Origin: Mucilaginibacter sp.
GTDB lineage: Bacteria > Bacteroidota > Bacteroidia > Sphingobacteriales > Sphingobacteriaceae
Reading direction: 5' to 3'
Length of the DNA stretch: 64,000 nucleotides
Assembly: GCA_030445275.1 (NCBI GenBank)
Contig: JAUCSE010000069.1
Span: 124,001 to 188,000, forward strand
Below are positions 8,394 through 16,813 of the stretch, piece by piece (positions within the stretch are counted from its first letter, which is position 1; each line of letters opens with the position of its first letter). The notes beneath the pieces were generated by a model, which was not told the origin of the DNA, ran no database searches, and saw nothing but the letters and a program-made list of their open reading frames with translations. The translations under genes were made by a program, and so were the position numbers.

Positions 8394-9542
8394 ATGGCCA
8401 CTCACAACGCAACAGCAGGCAGCGCCGCTCCTGACGATATTAACACCGCGCCAACGCGCTTATTTTCGTTAGATGCCCTGCGTGGGTTTGATATGTTTTG
8501 GATAATGGGTGGCGAGGAGATATTTCATACACTGGCAAAAGCTACTAAATCGCCATTTTGGGAGGCTATTGCCTTGCAATTCACTCATCCCGATTGGAAC
8601 GGCTTTCATTTGTATGACCTCATATTTCCACTATTTTTGTTTATGGCCGGGGTGTCAACCCCATTCTCCGTTGGCCGGGAGTTGGAAAAGGGCAAAAGCA
8701 AAGGGCAATTAACCTTAAGGGTTATAAAAAGGGCCGCCATACTGGTAGTACTTGGCATCATCGCAAATAATGGGTTAAAAATTATGCCCATATCTGAGAT
8801 CCGTTTTGCCAGCGTACTTGGTCGTATTGGTATAGCCTATATGTTTGCCAATATCATTTACCTGCACAGCCGCGAGCGGTGGCAAATGGTATGGTTCTGG
8901 TTTTTTATTATCGGTTACTGGCTGCTGTTGAAATTTACATCGGCACCGGGCTTTCCGCATGGCGACCTCACCATGCCGGGTAATTTTGCATCGTACATGG
9001 ATCGTGTGTTACTTCCGGGCAAGTTATACCTGGGTATCCATGATCCGGAAGGCTTGTTTTCAACCATACCGGCTATCAGCACAGGTTTACTGGGGATTCT
9101 AACAGGCTCGCTGCTAAAAAAGACCGGCATTAAACAAATGCGAAAAGTGGCTATCATGGCTGTTGCCGGGGTTATTTTTCTGATCATCGCGCAAATATGG
9201 AATCTCGATTTTCCGATCAATAAAAACCTGTGGACAAGCTCGTTCGTGATGCAGGTAGGTGGTATAAGCCTGCTGCTGATGGCCTTGTTTTATTACATTA
9301 TTGATGTGCTGGGCTACAAGAAATGGGCATTCTTCTTCAAGGTGATCGGCATGAACTCCATACTGATCTATATATCGGGCCACTTTATCAAATGGCAATA
9401 CACTACCGATGGCTTTTTTGGCTGGATTGGTCAGCTGGTTGGCGATCCTTATAACCTGGTGGTAATGGCGGTTTGCTTTATCATGGTGAAATGGCTTTTC
9501 CTGTATTATTTGTACCAGAAGAAAACATTTTTAAGAGTATAA
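8394..9542 (+). CDS. DUF5009 / HGSNAT-like multi-pass membrane protein
   Basis: 382 residues with about ten hydrophobic segments. The N-terminus RLFSLDALRGFDMFWIMGGE followed by FHLYDLIFPLFLFMAGVS is the signature of the DUF5009 family, relatives of heparan-alpha-glucosaminide N-acetyltransferase. In that family the protein is thought to acetylate glucosamine ends across the membrane using cytoplasmic acetyl-CoA; the substrate here is unknown. A second, more distant paralogue lies at 12297-13469. The start is the ATG at 8394. Unlike its paralogue it has no GTAGTG tandem motif upstream. Confidence 0.85.
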   Translation: MATHNATAGSAAPDDINTAPTRLFSLDALRGFDMFWIMGGEEIFHTLAKATKSPFWEAIALQFTHPDWNGFHLYDLIFPLFLFMAGVSTPFSVGRELEKGKSKGQLTLRVIKRAAILVVLGIIANNGLKIMPISEIRFASVLGRIGIAYMFANIIYLHSRERWQMVWFWFFIIGYWLLLKFTSAPGFPHGDLTMPGNFASYMDRVLLPGKLYLGIHDPEGLFSTIPAISTGLLGILTGSLLKKTGIKQMRKVAIMAVAGVIFLIIAQIWNLDFPINKNLWTSSFVMQVGGISLLLMALFYYIIDVLGYKKWAFFFKVIGMNSILIYISGHFIKWQYTTDGFFGWIGQLVGDPYNLVVMAVCFIMVKWLFLYYLYQKKTFLRV

Positions 9543-9548
9543 TAACAA

Positions 9549-9650
9549 AACGCGTCATCTAAAGGAGCGATAGCGTGGCAATCCCCAACTATACAGAGCG
9601 GACCTGCTTATCGGGGATCGCCACGTCGTTCCTCCTCGCAATGACGCGTT
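9549..9650. repeat. CGTCATTGCGAGG-family palindrome, divergent copy
   Basis: The ends AACGCGTCAT and ATGACGCGTT are perfect inverted repeats. Inside, GCGTGGCAATCCCC and GGGGATCGCCACG pair again. The 60-base core of the long form is missing. It lies between the convergent DUF5009 and rlmF genes and could act as a bidirectional terminator. Confidence 0.7.
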
Positions 9651-9702
9651 TTTTATTAATCCTGTAATCTGAAAAATCTGTTTAATCCCGGTTCAGACAA
9701 AA

Positions 9703-10626
9703 TCAACGGTTGATCCACTGCTGCTGCTCTTCAGGCGAAAAGAATGTCCAGACCATGATGCGGCTTACCTTTTGTCCCTGCGACATGTTGATGGTTTGTA
9801 CATCAGTTGCTCCTGCCTTTTGCAACGCGTTGTACAATACCCGCAGGTTTTCCTTTTTAGATACCAGCGTAGTGAACCATAAGCATTGCTTGGCAAACCG
9901 GGTACTTTGCGTAGCCATCTGCTTTAAAAAGGCAGCTTCGCCGCCCGGGTACCACAGCTCGGCATTTTGACCACCGAAGTTTAGTACGGGCTCTTCTTTC
10001 TCTTTACGTGCATTCAACCCAAGATTATCCCATTTACGGCGTGAACCCTCGGCAGCCTCTTTGATTGAAGCATGGAACGGCGGATTACAAATAGTAAGAT
10101 CAAACAGCTCGCCGGGTTTTATGGCAAACACAAAGATATCGGCCCGGTGCTTTTGCAGGCGTAGCTCGATCGTATTTTTTAACTGGGCATTATGATCAAT
10201 GATGTTTTGTGCCGATGCAATAGCCTCCGCGTCAATATCCGTACCCACAAAGCTCCAGCCGTATTCTTGCTGACCAACAATGGGGTACACACAATTGGCT
10301 CCTACACCAATATCCAATACCCTAACCTTTTTACCCTTGCGCACAACACCACCATTTGACGTAGCCAACAGATCGGCCACATAGTGTATATAATCTGCAC
10401 GACCTGGTATTGGCGGGCATAAATACCCGGCAGGAATATCCCAGTAGTCAATGTTATAATGGTGCTTTAACAAGGCACAATTCAACATTTTTACTGCGTC
10501 GGGGTTGGAGAAGTTGATAGTTTCGTTCTCGTATTTGTTTACCGCCACAAAGGGCCTTAATTTTGGAGCGGCCTTCATCAGCGCCTTAAAATCGTATCCC
10601 ATGCGGTGCTTATTGCGCGGGTGCAT
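9703..10626 (-). CDS. rlmF: 23S rRNA (adenine(1618)-N(6))-methyltransferase RlmF
   Basis: 307 residues from the ATG at 10626 (MHPRNKHRMGYDF); the enterobacterial protein has 308 and begins around the same HPRNrHR block. The frame continues to a TTG at 10668, which would add 14 residues. SAM-dependent methyltransferase of A1618 in 23S rRNA. Motif I LDIGVGAN is at about 104-111 and the N6-adenine methylase motif NPPF at about 181-184. Single gene, with a palindromic repeat (10700-10777) upstream. Confidence 0.93.
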   Translation of the reverse strand: MHPRNKHRMGYDFKALMKAAPKLRPFVAVNKYENETINFSNPDAVKMLNCALLKHHYNIDYWDIPAGYLCPPIPGRADYIHYVADLLATSNGGVVRKGKKVRVLDIGVGANCVYPIVGQQEYGWSFVGTDIDAEAIASAQNIIDHNAQLKNTIELRLQKHRADIFVFAIKPGELFDLTICNPPFHASIKEAAEGSRRKWDNLGLNARKEKEEPVLNFGGQNAELWYPGGEAAFLKQMATQSTRFAKQCLWFTTLVSKKENLRVLYNALQKAGATDVQTINMSQGQKVSRIMVWTFFSPEEQQQWINR

Positions 10627-10699
10627 GGTAGCTTTAGCTTCTGGTTGGTTTGGGGCTGATTCTGGCAAGTTCGTTTTTTTAAGTATGATTAATATTTGG

Positions 10700-10777
10700 C
10701 CTCACCCTGCCCTCTCCAAAGGAGAGGACTTTAAAACTCTTTTGAACCCTCTCCTTTGGAGAGGATTTAGGTAAGGC
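10700..10777. repeat. CCTCTCCAAAGGAGAGG palindromic repeat, copy 1
   Basis: CCCTCTCCAAAGGAGAGGAC and CCCTCTCCTTTGGAGAGG are inverted around ACTTTAAAACTCTTTTGAA; each arm is also palindromic. Related single arms occur at 13478-13511 and 18298-18332. Confidence 0.7.
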
Positions 10778-10799
10778 TAAATAGCTTTTAAGTATGAAT

Positions 10800-11270
10800 T
10801 TATCCTACAATGCTGCCTAAATTGGCAGGCGAGTAGTTTATTGATTTTAATGTTTTATTATCGGCAGTACGGTATACCAGGTATAAGCCGTCAATCTCCT
10901 TATAGTGCGATTCGGTGCCGGCGGTATTGCGATAATGCTCAATAGTTTGGTTAGCTTCCTCAATGGTTTTACAGGCCTTGCTCATGTTAGAGCGGTGCAC
11001 CTCGTCAAACAATTCCTTAAACTTTTCGCCCAGGCCAAATTCCAGTACCGCGCCCGATAATACATATTGCAGATCGCAAAGGGCATCGGCCACTTCAACC
11101 AGGTTATTATCGTCAACGGCCTGTTGTAGTTCTTTCAACTCTTCGGCCAGCAATGATATACGCAGATCGCAACGCTCTTTTGAAGGGATAACGGGTGCTG
11201 CTATAATAGGATGTTTAAAGGTGCTGTGAAACTCAGCTACCTGGTTTAATGAGTTTAAATCTTTGATCAT
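10800..11270 (-). CDS. MazG-like nucleoside triphosphate pyrophosphohydrolase
   Basis: 156 residues. The all-alpha NTP-PPase signature is present: EELKELQQA (Glu43, Glu44, Glu47) followed by EVADALCD (Glu59, Asp62, Asp66), the Mg-binding residues. Such enzymes hydrolyse nucleoside triphosphates to monophosphate and pyrophosphate, often non-canonical ones. The C-terminal third (YKEIDGLYLVYRTADNKTLK) is typical of a Bacteroidota subfamily of unknown specificity. A full-length MazG is encoded separately at 52675. The ATG at 11270 is the clear start. Confidence 0.82.
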   Translation of the reverse strand: MIKDLNSLNQVAEFHSTFKHPIIAAPVIPSKERCDLRISLLAEELKELQQAVDDNNLVEVADALCDLQYVLSGAVLEFGLGEKFKELFDEVHRSNMSKACKTIEEANQTIEHYRNTAGTESHYKEIDGLYLVYRTADNKTLKSINYSPANLGSIVG

Positions 11271-11506
11271 GGTATTTCTAGAACATATATAAGCGCTGCT
11301 AAGTTATCAATTAACCCAACGGCTTTCAAAAAATCGTTGATTTTATAGTAACTGCTATATAAAATATCAATGTTATATAATATACAATTAATATTAAAAT
11401 GCCGAAATTAGAAAACTAAAAATCAACAGTATCATTATTAATAATCACTTAACATAGAGCAACTTTGTTAACATAAACATAATATTAAAATAGTTTTTTA
11501 TTAACT

Positions 11507-11514
11507 TAGCTTTG
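11507..11514 (+). promoter_or_regulatory. -7 promoter box of the H1-like gene
   Basis: TAGCTTTG, an exact TAnnTTTG match, 48 bases before the ATG at 11563. No good TTTG is seen 19-20 bases upstream. Confidence 0.45.
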
Positions 11515-11562
11515 TGCCGAAAAATAAATTCAAAATACTGTTGAATTTTCTCAATCATTTAC

Positions 11563-11991
11563 ATGAAGAACGATAAAAAAACCGCAAGCAAGGAAGCCCG
11601 TAAAGCCCTTAAAAAACAATTAAACGATAAACTGTTAACCCAAATTAAATCAGTAGTAGGCGAATTTGAAACTGATTTGAAAAAAGTGAGCAAAGCCATT
11701 GAAAAAGCTTCAAAAAATCTAGCTAAAACTTTGGTTGCCAAAATAGGCAGCGATAGCGCTACTCCAACCGTAAAGGTAGCAAAAGAGAAAAAACCGGTTG
11801 CTGTAACTGTTGCTAAAGCAACTGTTGCTCCGGCGGCAAAAGCCGCTGCTCCTAAGGCAAAAGCTGTTGCCCCTAAAGCAGCCACTACCCCTGCAGTAAA
11901 AGTTGCTGCCAGTAAAAAACCGGCACCAGCGCCAGTTGCCGCAAAACCAGCCACTAAAACAGTAGCCAAAAAGCCGGTAACTAAAGCATAA
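11563..11991 (+). CDS. Lysine/alanine-rich histone H1-like protein
   Basis: 142 residues. Residues 1-65 form a basic, helical, coiled-coil-like part (KDKK, KALKKQLNDKLLTQIK, FETDLKKVSKAIEK). From about residue 75 to the end it is low-complexity Ala-Lys-Pro-Val with repeated AAPKAK, VAKKP and KPAT blocks, like eukaryotic H1 tails and bacterial Hc1/AlgP-type proteins. It has no signal peptide. It probably binds DNA or RNA in the cytoplasm; this is inference from composition. It is monocistronic, with its own promoter box and a strong terminator at 12051-12083. Confidence 0.75.
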   Translation: MKNDKKTASKEARKALKKQLNDKLLTQIKSVVGEFETDLKKVSKAIEKASKNLAKTLVAKIGSDSATPTVKVAKEKKPVAVTVAKATVAPAAKAAAPKAKAVAPKAATTPAVKVAASKKPAPAPVAAKPATKTVAKKPVTKA

Positions 11992-12050
11992 CAAGGTTAA
12001 ATAACGGGTAACTTTATAAAAGTACTTTAAGCATAGCTTTGCTTAAAAAT

Positions 12051-12083
12051 AAGCAAGTCTGTAATGGACTTGCTTATTTTTTT
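12051..12083 (+). terminator. Rho-independent terminator of the H1-like gene
   Basis: Nine-base stem AAGCAAGTC/GACTTGCTT with a seven-base loop, followed by ATTTTTTT. Confidence 0.85.
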
Positions 12084-12185
12084 GCCCTCGATTTTTAATT
12101 GGCTCAATCTGGCGGTATATTTATTCCACATAATTTTATCCTGGTTACAGCAGTATTAAGGCTGTGGATTAATTTTTAACACATC

Positions 12186-12202
12186 GTAGTGGTAATGTAG
12201 TG
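12186..12202 (+). promoter_or_regulatory. Tandem GTAGTG operator-like element, site 1
   Basis: GTAGTGGTAATGTAGTG, a direct repeat of GTAGTG with five bases between, so an 11-bp period. It is followed by ACTATAA and GGTTAA. The same order of elements is found before the PTS operon at 28829. It lies 94 bases before the DUF5009 gene. Confidence 0.65.
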
Positions 12203-12234
12203 TCTGATTACTATAATCAGGTTAAATTACCTTA

Positions 12235-12242
12235 TAGTTTTG
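12235..12242 (+). promoter_or_regulatory. -7 promoter box of the second DUF5009 gene
   Basis: TAGTTTTG matches TAnnTTTG, 32 bases past the GTAGTG tandem and 54 bases before the ATG. No clear -33 element is seen, which would fit an activator-dependent promoter. Confidence 0.4.
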
Positions 12243-12296
12243 TTTAACAGGCAAAAAAGAGCACCTATCCATATTTCACAGTTTAAAATCCTTTAA

Positions 12297-13469
12297 ATGC
12301 AACAATTACCCAAGCGGCTTTTATCAATTGATGTGCTCCGTGCCATTACCATGTTACTCATGATATTTGTTAATGATGCCAGTGGTGTAAAAAACATCCC
12401 GGAATGGATTGATCATGCCCCGGGTAAAGCCGATGCCATGGGTTTTGCCGATACCATATTCCCGGCATTTTTATTTATCGTAGGCCTGTCATTACCCTTC
12501 GCCATAAAAAACCGGCTCAACAAAGGCGATTCATTTATATCTATTTTAATTTACATACTTACCCGAAGCGCGGCGCTGATTATTATGGGGTTTTTCCATG
12601 TAAATTTTGAAAGCTATAGCACAGCCGCCATCCTACCCAAACCACTTTGGGGTATACTGATCACTACCGGCTTTTTCCTGATATGGCTTGATTATCCCGA
12701 AACGTTGGGTAAAGCCAAAAAATACACTTTAATGGGGCTTGGCATTGCCTTACTTATTGCCATGGCCATCATATACAAAGGTGGCGATGACCTTGACCCA
12801 AGATGGATGCGCCCATCATGGTGGGGTATACTGGGTATTATTGGCTGGGCATACCTGGTATGTGCCATTGTTTACCTGTTGGCCAAAGGCAAATTAAACG
12901 TGCTTATACCCGTACTGATAGCCTTTGTTGCCATAAACATAGCCCGCCATGCAGACCTCTTCCACACCAGGTTATTTTTAATAGGCGATGCATCATCAGT
13001 AAGCTTAACTATGGGTGGCATCGTTATATCCGAGGTATACGCGGGTCTTGTTGCACTCGGTAAAGCTAATCGTGTCTGGATAGTTTTTGGACTTACAGGT
13101 ATATTACTTATCGCGCTGGGGTTGCTTATACGTCCTTACACCGATGGTATTTCCAAAATACGTTCAACGCCTTCCTGGGTATTTATTTGCAGCGGTATAA
13201 CTATACTGGTATTTGAACTAATGATATATCTGGTTGATGTAAAAGGCAAAAAAAACTGGTTCAAGATTATATGGCCCGCAGGTACCAGTACACTTACCTG
13301 TTATTTACTGCCCTACTACCAGGTTTCGCTGCTTTACCTATTCCATATTAGCTATCCATCAATTTTAAATAATGGCTTTATTGGCCTGGCCCGATCTATG
13401 GCTACTGCTTTTATATTGATCATTATAGTGGGCTTTATGGAGAAAAAACGGATAAGATTAAAAGTTTAA
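12297..13469 (+). CDS. DUF5009 / HGSNAT-like membrane protein, second paralogue
   Basis: 390 residues with about ten membrane segments. The N-terminus RLLSIDVLRAITMLLMIFVN followed by FADTIFPAFLFIVGLSLPFA is the DUF5009/HGSNAT-like signature. It is only distantly similar to the copy at 8394. A transmembrane acyl transfer to a sugar is the family expectation; the substrate is unknown. The upstream region carries the tandem GTAGTG element shared with the PTS operon and the beta-helix gene, which ties this protein to sugar use. A chitinase gene follows in the same direction after 350 bases of repeats, probably as a separate unit. Confidence 0.85.
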   Translation: MQQLPKRLLSIDVLRAITMLLMIFVNDASGVKNIPEWIDHAPGKADAMGFADTIFPAFLFIVGLSLPFAIKNRLNKGDSFISILIYILTRSAALIIMGFFHVNFESYSTAAILPKPLWGILITTGFFLIWLDYPETLGKAKKYTLMGLGIALLIAMAIIYKGGDDLDPRWMRPSWWGILGIIGWAYLVCAIVYLLAKGKLNVLIPVLIAFVAINIARHADLFHTRLFLIGDASSVSLTMGGIVISEVYAGLVALGKANRVWIVFGLTGILLIALGLLIRPYTDGISKIRSTPSWVFICSGITILVFELMIYLVDVKGKKNWFKIIWPAGTSTLTCYLLPYYQVSLLYLFHISYPSILNNGFIGLARSMATAFILIIIVGFMEKKRIRLKV

Positions 13470-13819
13470 TATGATAGCCTCACCTAAATCCTCTCCAAAG
13501 GAGAGGACTTTGATTAGCATAACTAACATATTCAACTGCCTCTCTTTGGGCTACTCTGCGTACACACCTTTATGTAATAAAAATATATTGTCATTTCGAA
13601 CGAGGTACGAGGAGAAATCTTATACATTTTGCATAGGAAATGAGCAAATTCGCATAACAGGGTGTACAAGATTTCTCTTCGCACCCCGCTCATTCCACCG
13701 CTTGCTCATTCGAAATGACATTTTCTTTTGCTTAAAACTTGTGCCCACCATCTCCTTTGAAGAGGGCTGGGGTCCGGCATTTAACACAACAACCTACTAA
13801 CGCCCTAAATCATAACCTA
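13470..13819. repeat. Gene-free repeat stretch before the chitinase gene
   Basis: It holds a CCTCTCCAAAGGAGAGG arm (13478-13511), the 134-bp TTGTCATTTCGAACG palindrome (13588-13721), and a degenerate CATCTCCTTTGAAGAGGG arm near 13749-13768. An open frame runs through from 13739 but its first 27 codons are repeat-derived. Confidence 0.75.
13588..13721. repeat. Palindromic element, TTGTCATTTCGAACGAGG family, copy 2
   Basis: The left half TTGTCATTTCGAACGAGGTA matches copy 1 (4973). The right end ATTCGAAATGACA and the inner ACAAGATTTCTCTTCGCAC pair with the left arm. The middle differs from copy 1. Confidence 0.8.
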
Positions 13820-14986
13820 ATGAATATTCAATCACAATTCAAAAAATGCAGCCTGGCCAAGGCCCTCCTTTTCCTGCTGCCGTTTATGCTGCCCGCCTCT
13901 GTACTAAAGGCACAAACAATCACCAAAAAACAAAAATATGTAGTGATAGGTTATGTTGGCGGCTATCGCGGCGTAGCCGATATGAGCATGGTGAACCCTG
14001 AAAAGCTTACCCATATTAACTATGCCTTTGTAAACGTACGCAACAACCGGGCATGGCTAACTCATGAACGAACCGACACCACCAATTTCAGGAACCTGGT
14101 ACTCCTTAAAAAGAGAAACCCAGCTCTTAAAGTCCTGATATCCATAGGCGGCTGGACCTGGAGCGGCAATTTCTCCGATGCCGTACTTACAGATACTTCA
14201 AGGCAGGCTTTTGCGGCCAGCGCGGTGGCCATCATCAAAAAATATAACCTTGATGGTATTGATATCGACTGGGAATATCCGGCCATTCCCGGCAATACGG
14301 GCAACGTTTATCGTCCTGAGGATAAAGAGAATTATACCCTGATGTTTAAAGCCCTGCGGCATGACCTGGATATACTGGAAAACCAAACCGGTAAAAAGCT
14401 ACTGCTTACCACAGCAGTTGGCGGTTTTAAACGCTTTATTGATCATACCGAAATGGGTAAGGCACAGCAGTATCTGGATTACATAAACCTCATGACCTAT
14501 GATTATTTTCAGGACAGTCTGGGTATAGCCGTGCACCACACTAACCTGTATGCATCCAAGCAATATAAAACAGAGAACTATGCCGATAAAGCGGTATCAG
14601 ACTTTATAGCAGCCGGTGTACCGGCCAGCAAGTTGGTATTGGGCGTTGCATTCTACGGTCGGTCGTCCATAGTGTTAGATGCGGCACAAAACGGACTGGG
14701 CATGAAAAAGGGTGAGCAGATGCGCGTAGGTGGCTATACCCGGATCAAAGACAGCCTGATCAATCAAAAAGGTTTCAAATACTACCGTGACCGCAATGCC
14801 GAAGCCCCTTATCTGTTCAATGCCACCACTAAACAGTTTATCTCGTACGATGATGAATGGTCAATAAAAGCCAAATGCAAATACCTGGTAAAACACCATT
14901 TGGCCGGGGTTATGTTTTGGGAGTATGCCGATGATAAAAAGGAGTACTTGCTGAATGAGATTGATGCGAGTTTGAAAACGAGGTAA
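13820..14986 (+). CDS. Secreted GH18 chitinase-like glycoside hydrolase
   Basis: 388 residues from the ATG at 13820; the open frame begins 27 codons earlier, inside a repeat, and that part lacks signal character. A signal peptide follows (LAKALLFLLPFMLPASVLKA, cleavage about residue 31). The GH18 barrel shows SIGGWTWSG (about 108-116) and the catalytic DGIDIDWE at 145-152, with Glu152 as the acid and Asp148/Asp150 in support; MTYDYF also fits. It hydrolyses beta-1,4 N-acetylglucosamine polymers such as chitin. No carbohydrate-binding module or type IX tail is present, so it is probably periplasmic or surface-bound. GlcNAc released here could feed amino-sugar use, as inference. Confidence 0.92.
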   Translation: MNIQSQFKKCSLAKALLFLLPFMLPASVLKAQTITKKQKYVVIGYVGGYRGVADMSMVNPEKLTHINYAFVNVRNNRAWLTHERTDTTNFRNLVLLKKRNPALKVLISIGGWTWSGNFSDAVLTDTSRQAFAASAVAIIKKYNLDGIDIDWEYPAIPGNTGNVYRPEDKENYTLMFKALRHDLDILENQTGKKLLLTTAVGGFKRFIDHTEMGKAQQYLDYINLMTYDYFQDSLGIAVHHTNLYASKQYKTENYADKAVSDFIAAGVPASKLVLGVAFYGRSSIVLDAAQNGLGMKKGEQMRVGGYTRIKDSLINQKGFKYYRDRNAEAPYLFNATTKQFISYDDEWSIKAKCKYLVKHHLAGVMFWEYADDKKEYLLNEIDASLKTR

Positions 14987-14990
14987 TAAA

Positions 14991-15086
14991 GACGCGTCAT
15001 TGCGAAGCAATCTCTACATAAGCAGGTGGGTCATTAAAGGTCGCTCTGTATAGCATAGAGATTGCTTCGTACCTCGCAATGACGTT
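14991..15086. repeat. CGTCATTGCGAGG-family palindrome, short form
   Basis: GACGCGTCATTGCG-AAGCAATCTCTAC at the left pairs with TAGAGATTGCTTCG-TACCTCGCAATGACG at the right. It lacks the 60-base core of the long copies. Confidence 0.75.
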
Positions 15087-15098
15087 TTAAATTTAGTT

Positions 15099-15176
15099 GT
15101 CATGCTGAACGCAGTGAAGCATCTATTATACAACATACAAGTTTCCGAATAGATCCTTCACTACGTTCAGGATGAC
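15099..15176. repeat. GTCATGCTGAACG palindrome, full copy
   Basis: GTCATGCTGAACGCAGTGAA and TTCACTACGTTCAGGATGAC are inverted around a 35-base middle. Related copies: 6865-6894 (half) and 21789-21866. Confidence 0.75.
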
Positions 15177-15252
15177 AGGTTTTTATTTTCCTATCATCTG
15201 CACATTTGAGACAGCGAAGCCCTCAACGGAGTTAATCTGCACATCCGCACAT

Positions 15253-16011
15253 CTACTTCTTCCTTCCCAACCACATTACCGCGTTTTCAAACAGTTTGTT
15301 CTGCGTGTCGGAGGTAAAGATCTGGTCGCCGTGGCCCATGTTAATGTACAGCATGTTGTATTTGGTGTTTGTCCACACTACGGGAATATCACCGCTCCTG
15401 AGTATGTCTTTTTTACCCAGGGGATAATTTTTAGGATCAAGCGTTACCAGCACTTTCACATCTTTATTCAGCCTTGGACTTGGTCGCCAGCCATACCACT
15501 CATTAATGGGCGATATAAAACTGGCCGGGATATCCTGGGTTACCGCATGCTTCCTGTCGTCAACAATTAATTTAGCCGGTAATGGAGGCCAGCTGTTATT
15601 GTAGAAAACCCCGCTGCCCAAAAAGCTTAAAAACCAGGGCCATTTGGTGTCCTTATCGTTATAACCTGCCACATGGAAACCCAGCCATCCACCGCCGTGT
15701 TCCATATATTTTACAAAAGCGGCCCGTTGCACCTCATTCTGAGGAAAATCATCGAGCCAGATGATCAGCTGATAATTTTTAAGGTTATCATCGTTTACAT
15801 TTTTCCAGTTGGTGGTAGTATCAAAGGCGAAACCTCTTTTTGCCGCTAACCTTGTAAAGTATTGAATGGCATCTTTAGCAAAATCAACATGGTCTGACTC
15901 AACCGTTGTGGTATACAAGGCCAGCACCTTGAATTTAGGGCTTTGCGCAAAGGCTGCAGTGCATAGCACAGCGGTTATTACAAGGCAAAAGAGTTTTTTG
16001 AGCATATACAT
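15253..16011 (-). CDS. Secreted ThuA-domain protein 1
   Basis: 252 residues with a signal peptide (LKKLFCLVITAVLCTAAFAQ, cleavage about 23). The ThuA fold, a class I glutamine-amidotransferase-like domain linked to trehalose and other sugar use, is shown by FKVLALYTTT, DFAKDAIQYFTRLAAKRGF, GGGWLGFHVAGYNDKDTKWP and PVVWTNTKYNMLYINMGHG. It is the most divergent of the three ThuA genes here. It lies five bases downstream of ThuA 2 on the same strand, so the two are in one operon with the DUF4468 gene. Substrate and reaction are unknown. Confidence 0.88.
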   Translation of the reverse strand: MYMLKKLFCLVITAVLCTAAFAQSPKFKVLALYTTTVESDHVDFAKDAIQYFTRLAAKRGFAFDTTTNWKNVNDDNLKNYQLIIWLDDFPQNEVQRAAFVKYMEHGGGWLGFHVAGYNDKDTKWPWFLSFLGSGVFYNNSWPPLPAKLIVDDRKHAVTQDIPASFISPINEWYGWRPSPRLNKDVKVLVTLDPKNYPLGKKDILRSGDIPVVWTNTKYNMLYINMGHGDQIFTSDTQNKLFENAVMWLGRKK

Positions 16012-16016
16012 ATCAA

Positions 16017-16775
16017 TTATTTTTTGGCGGATGCCCAGAAAATGGCGTTCGTAACTATTTTAACCCATGCCGGATTATCCAGCAGGTTTGGCGAGTGGCC
16101 CATAAAAATATAAACGTTACGGGCTTTCTTATGCTCGTTAGTCCAGATCACCGGGTGGTCGCCCATTTTTATATCGCCCTGCGGATCGTACGTTGATTCA
16201 TCAACGCTGGCCAGTACATGCACGTTAGGGCGCGGGCTTTTATCATAGGTGTACCACTCTTCCTGCTGTATAATAAATGCAGCAGGTACCCCCTTCATTA
16301 CCGGGTGCTTTTTATCCTCTACATTCACCGTGCCTTTGGCAAAAGTTTCAATGTAGTTTTTATAAGTAATACCACCCATAAATTTAGAGAACCACTGCCA
16401 CTCGTGATAACCATCAAATTCGCCTAAAAGGGTAGCATGATGAAACCCTATCCAGCCGCCTTTGCCTTCGTCAATATACTTCTGGAAAGCAGCCATGGCT
16501 TTATCCGTCCAGGCATAAGGCACATAATCCAGCTGAATAAACAGTTGATAGTTGCTTAAAAAAGCGTCATCAATTTTATCAGTATTCTGTATGTAATCAA
16601 TAGTAAAACCCTTTTCGGCGGCCAGCTTATCGAGCCATATTTTGGCCCGTTTTGAAAACTCAATATGGTGCCCACCATTTTCATACATGGCAAGCACCTT
16701 AAAATGTTTGGTTTGTGCATTAAGATTAAAGCAGGCAAATACGCCGATACAGATAAGCAACAGTAGTTTTTTCAT
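16017..16775 (-). CDS. Secreted ThuA-domain protein 2
   Basis: 252 residues with signal peptide MKKLLLLICIGVFACFNLNA. ThuA features: FKVLAMYENGGHHIEFSKRA, LFIQLDYVPYAW, GKGGWIGFHHATLLGEFDG and GDHPVIWTNEHKKARNVYIF. It is very close in sequence to the divergently placed ThuA at 17528 (GKGGWIGFHHPTLLGVFDG in that copy), which points to gene duplication across the cluster. It is in one transcript with the DUF4468 gene upstream (38 bases) and ThuA 1 downstream (5 bases). No catalytic role has been proven for this exported branch of the family. Confidence 0.9.
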   Translation of the reverse strand: MKKLLLLICIGVFACFNLNAQTKHFKVLAMYENGGHHIEFSKRAKIWLDKLAAEKGFTIDYIQNTDKIDDAFLSNYQLFIQLDYVPYAWTDKAMAAFQKYIDEGKGGWIGFHHATLLGEFDGYHEWQWFSKFMGGITYKNYIETFAKGTVNVEDKKHPVMKGVPAAFIIQQEEWYTYDKSPRPNVHVLASVDESTYDPQGDIKMGDHPVIWTNEHKKARNVYIFMGHSPNLLDNPAWVKIVTNAIFWASAKK

Positions 16776-16813
16776 AGATGATTTAAGTATTATATCGTTT
16801 TTTAGGTTGATGT

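Larger units (their letters stand above)
12084..12296. other. Regulatory gap before the second DUF5009 gene
   Basis: The stretch from 11992 to 12296 has no gene. It holds the terminator at 12051-12083, the tandem GTAGTG element at 12186-12202 and a -7 box at 12235-12242. Nothing else is recognised. Confidence 0.7.

Noticed and set aside
11559..11969. 136-codon minus-strand frame with hydrophobic Ala/Gly/Phe composition
   Set aside because: It is the exact antisense shadow of the lysine/alanine-rich H1-like gene; the composition follows from the complement of AAA and GCN codons.
13739..13819. 27-codon upstream extension of the chitinase
   Set aside because: It lies in repeat DNA and would place the signal peptide inside the protein; the ATG at 13820 gives a normal signal.
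15172..15570. 132-codon plus-strand frame
   Set aside because: It is the antisense of ThuA 1, which has a signal peptide and family motifs.
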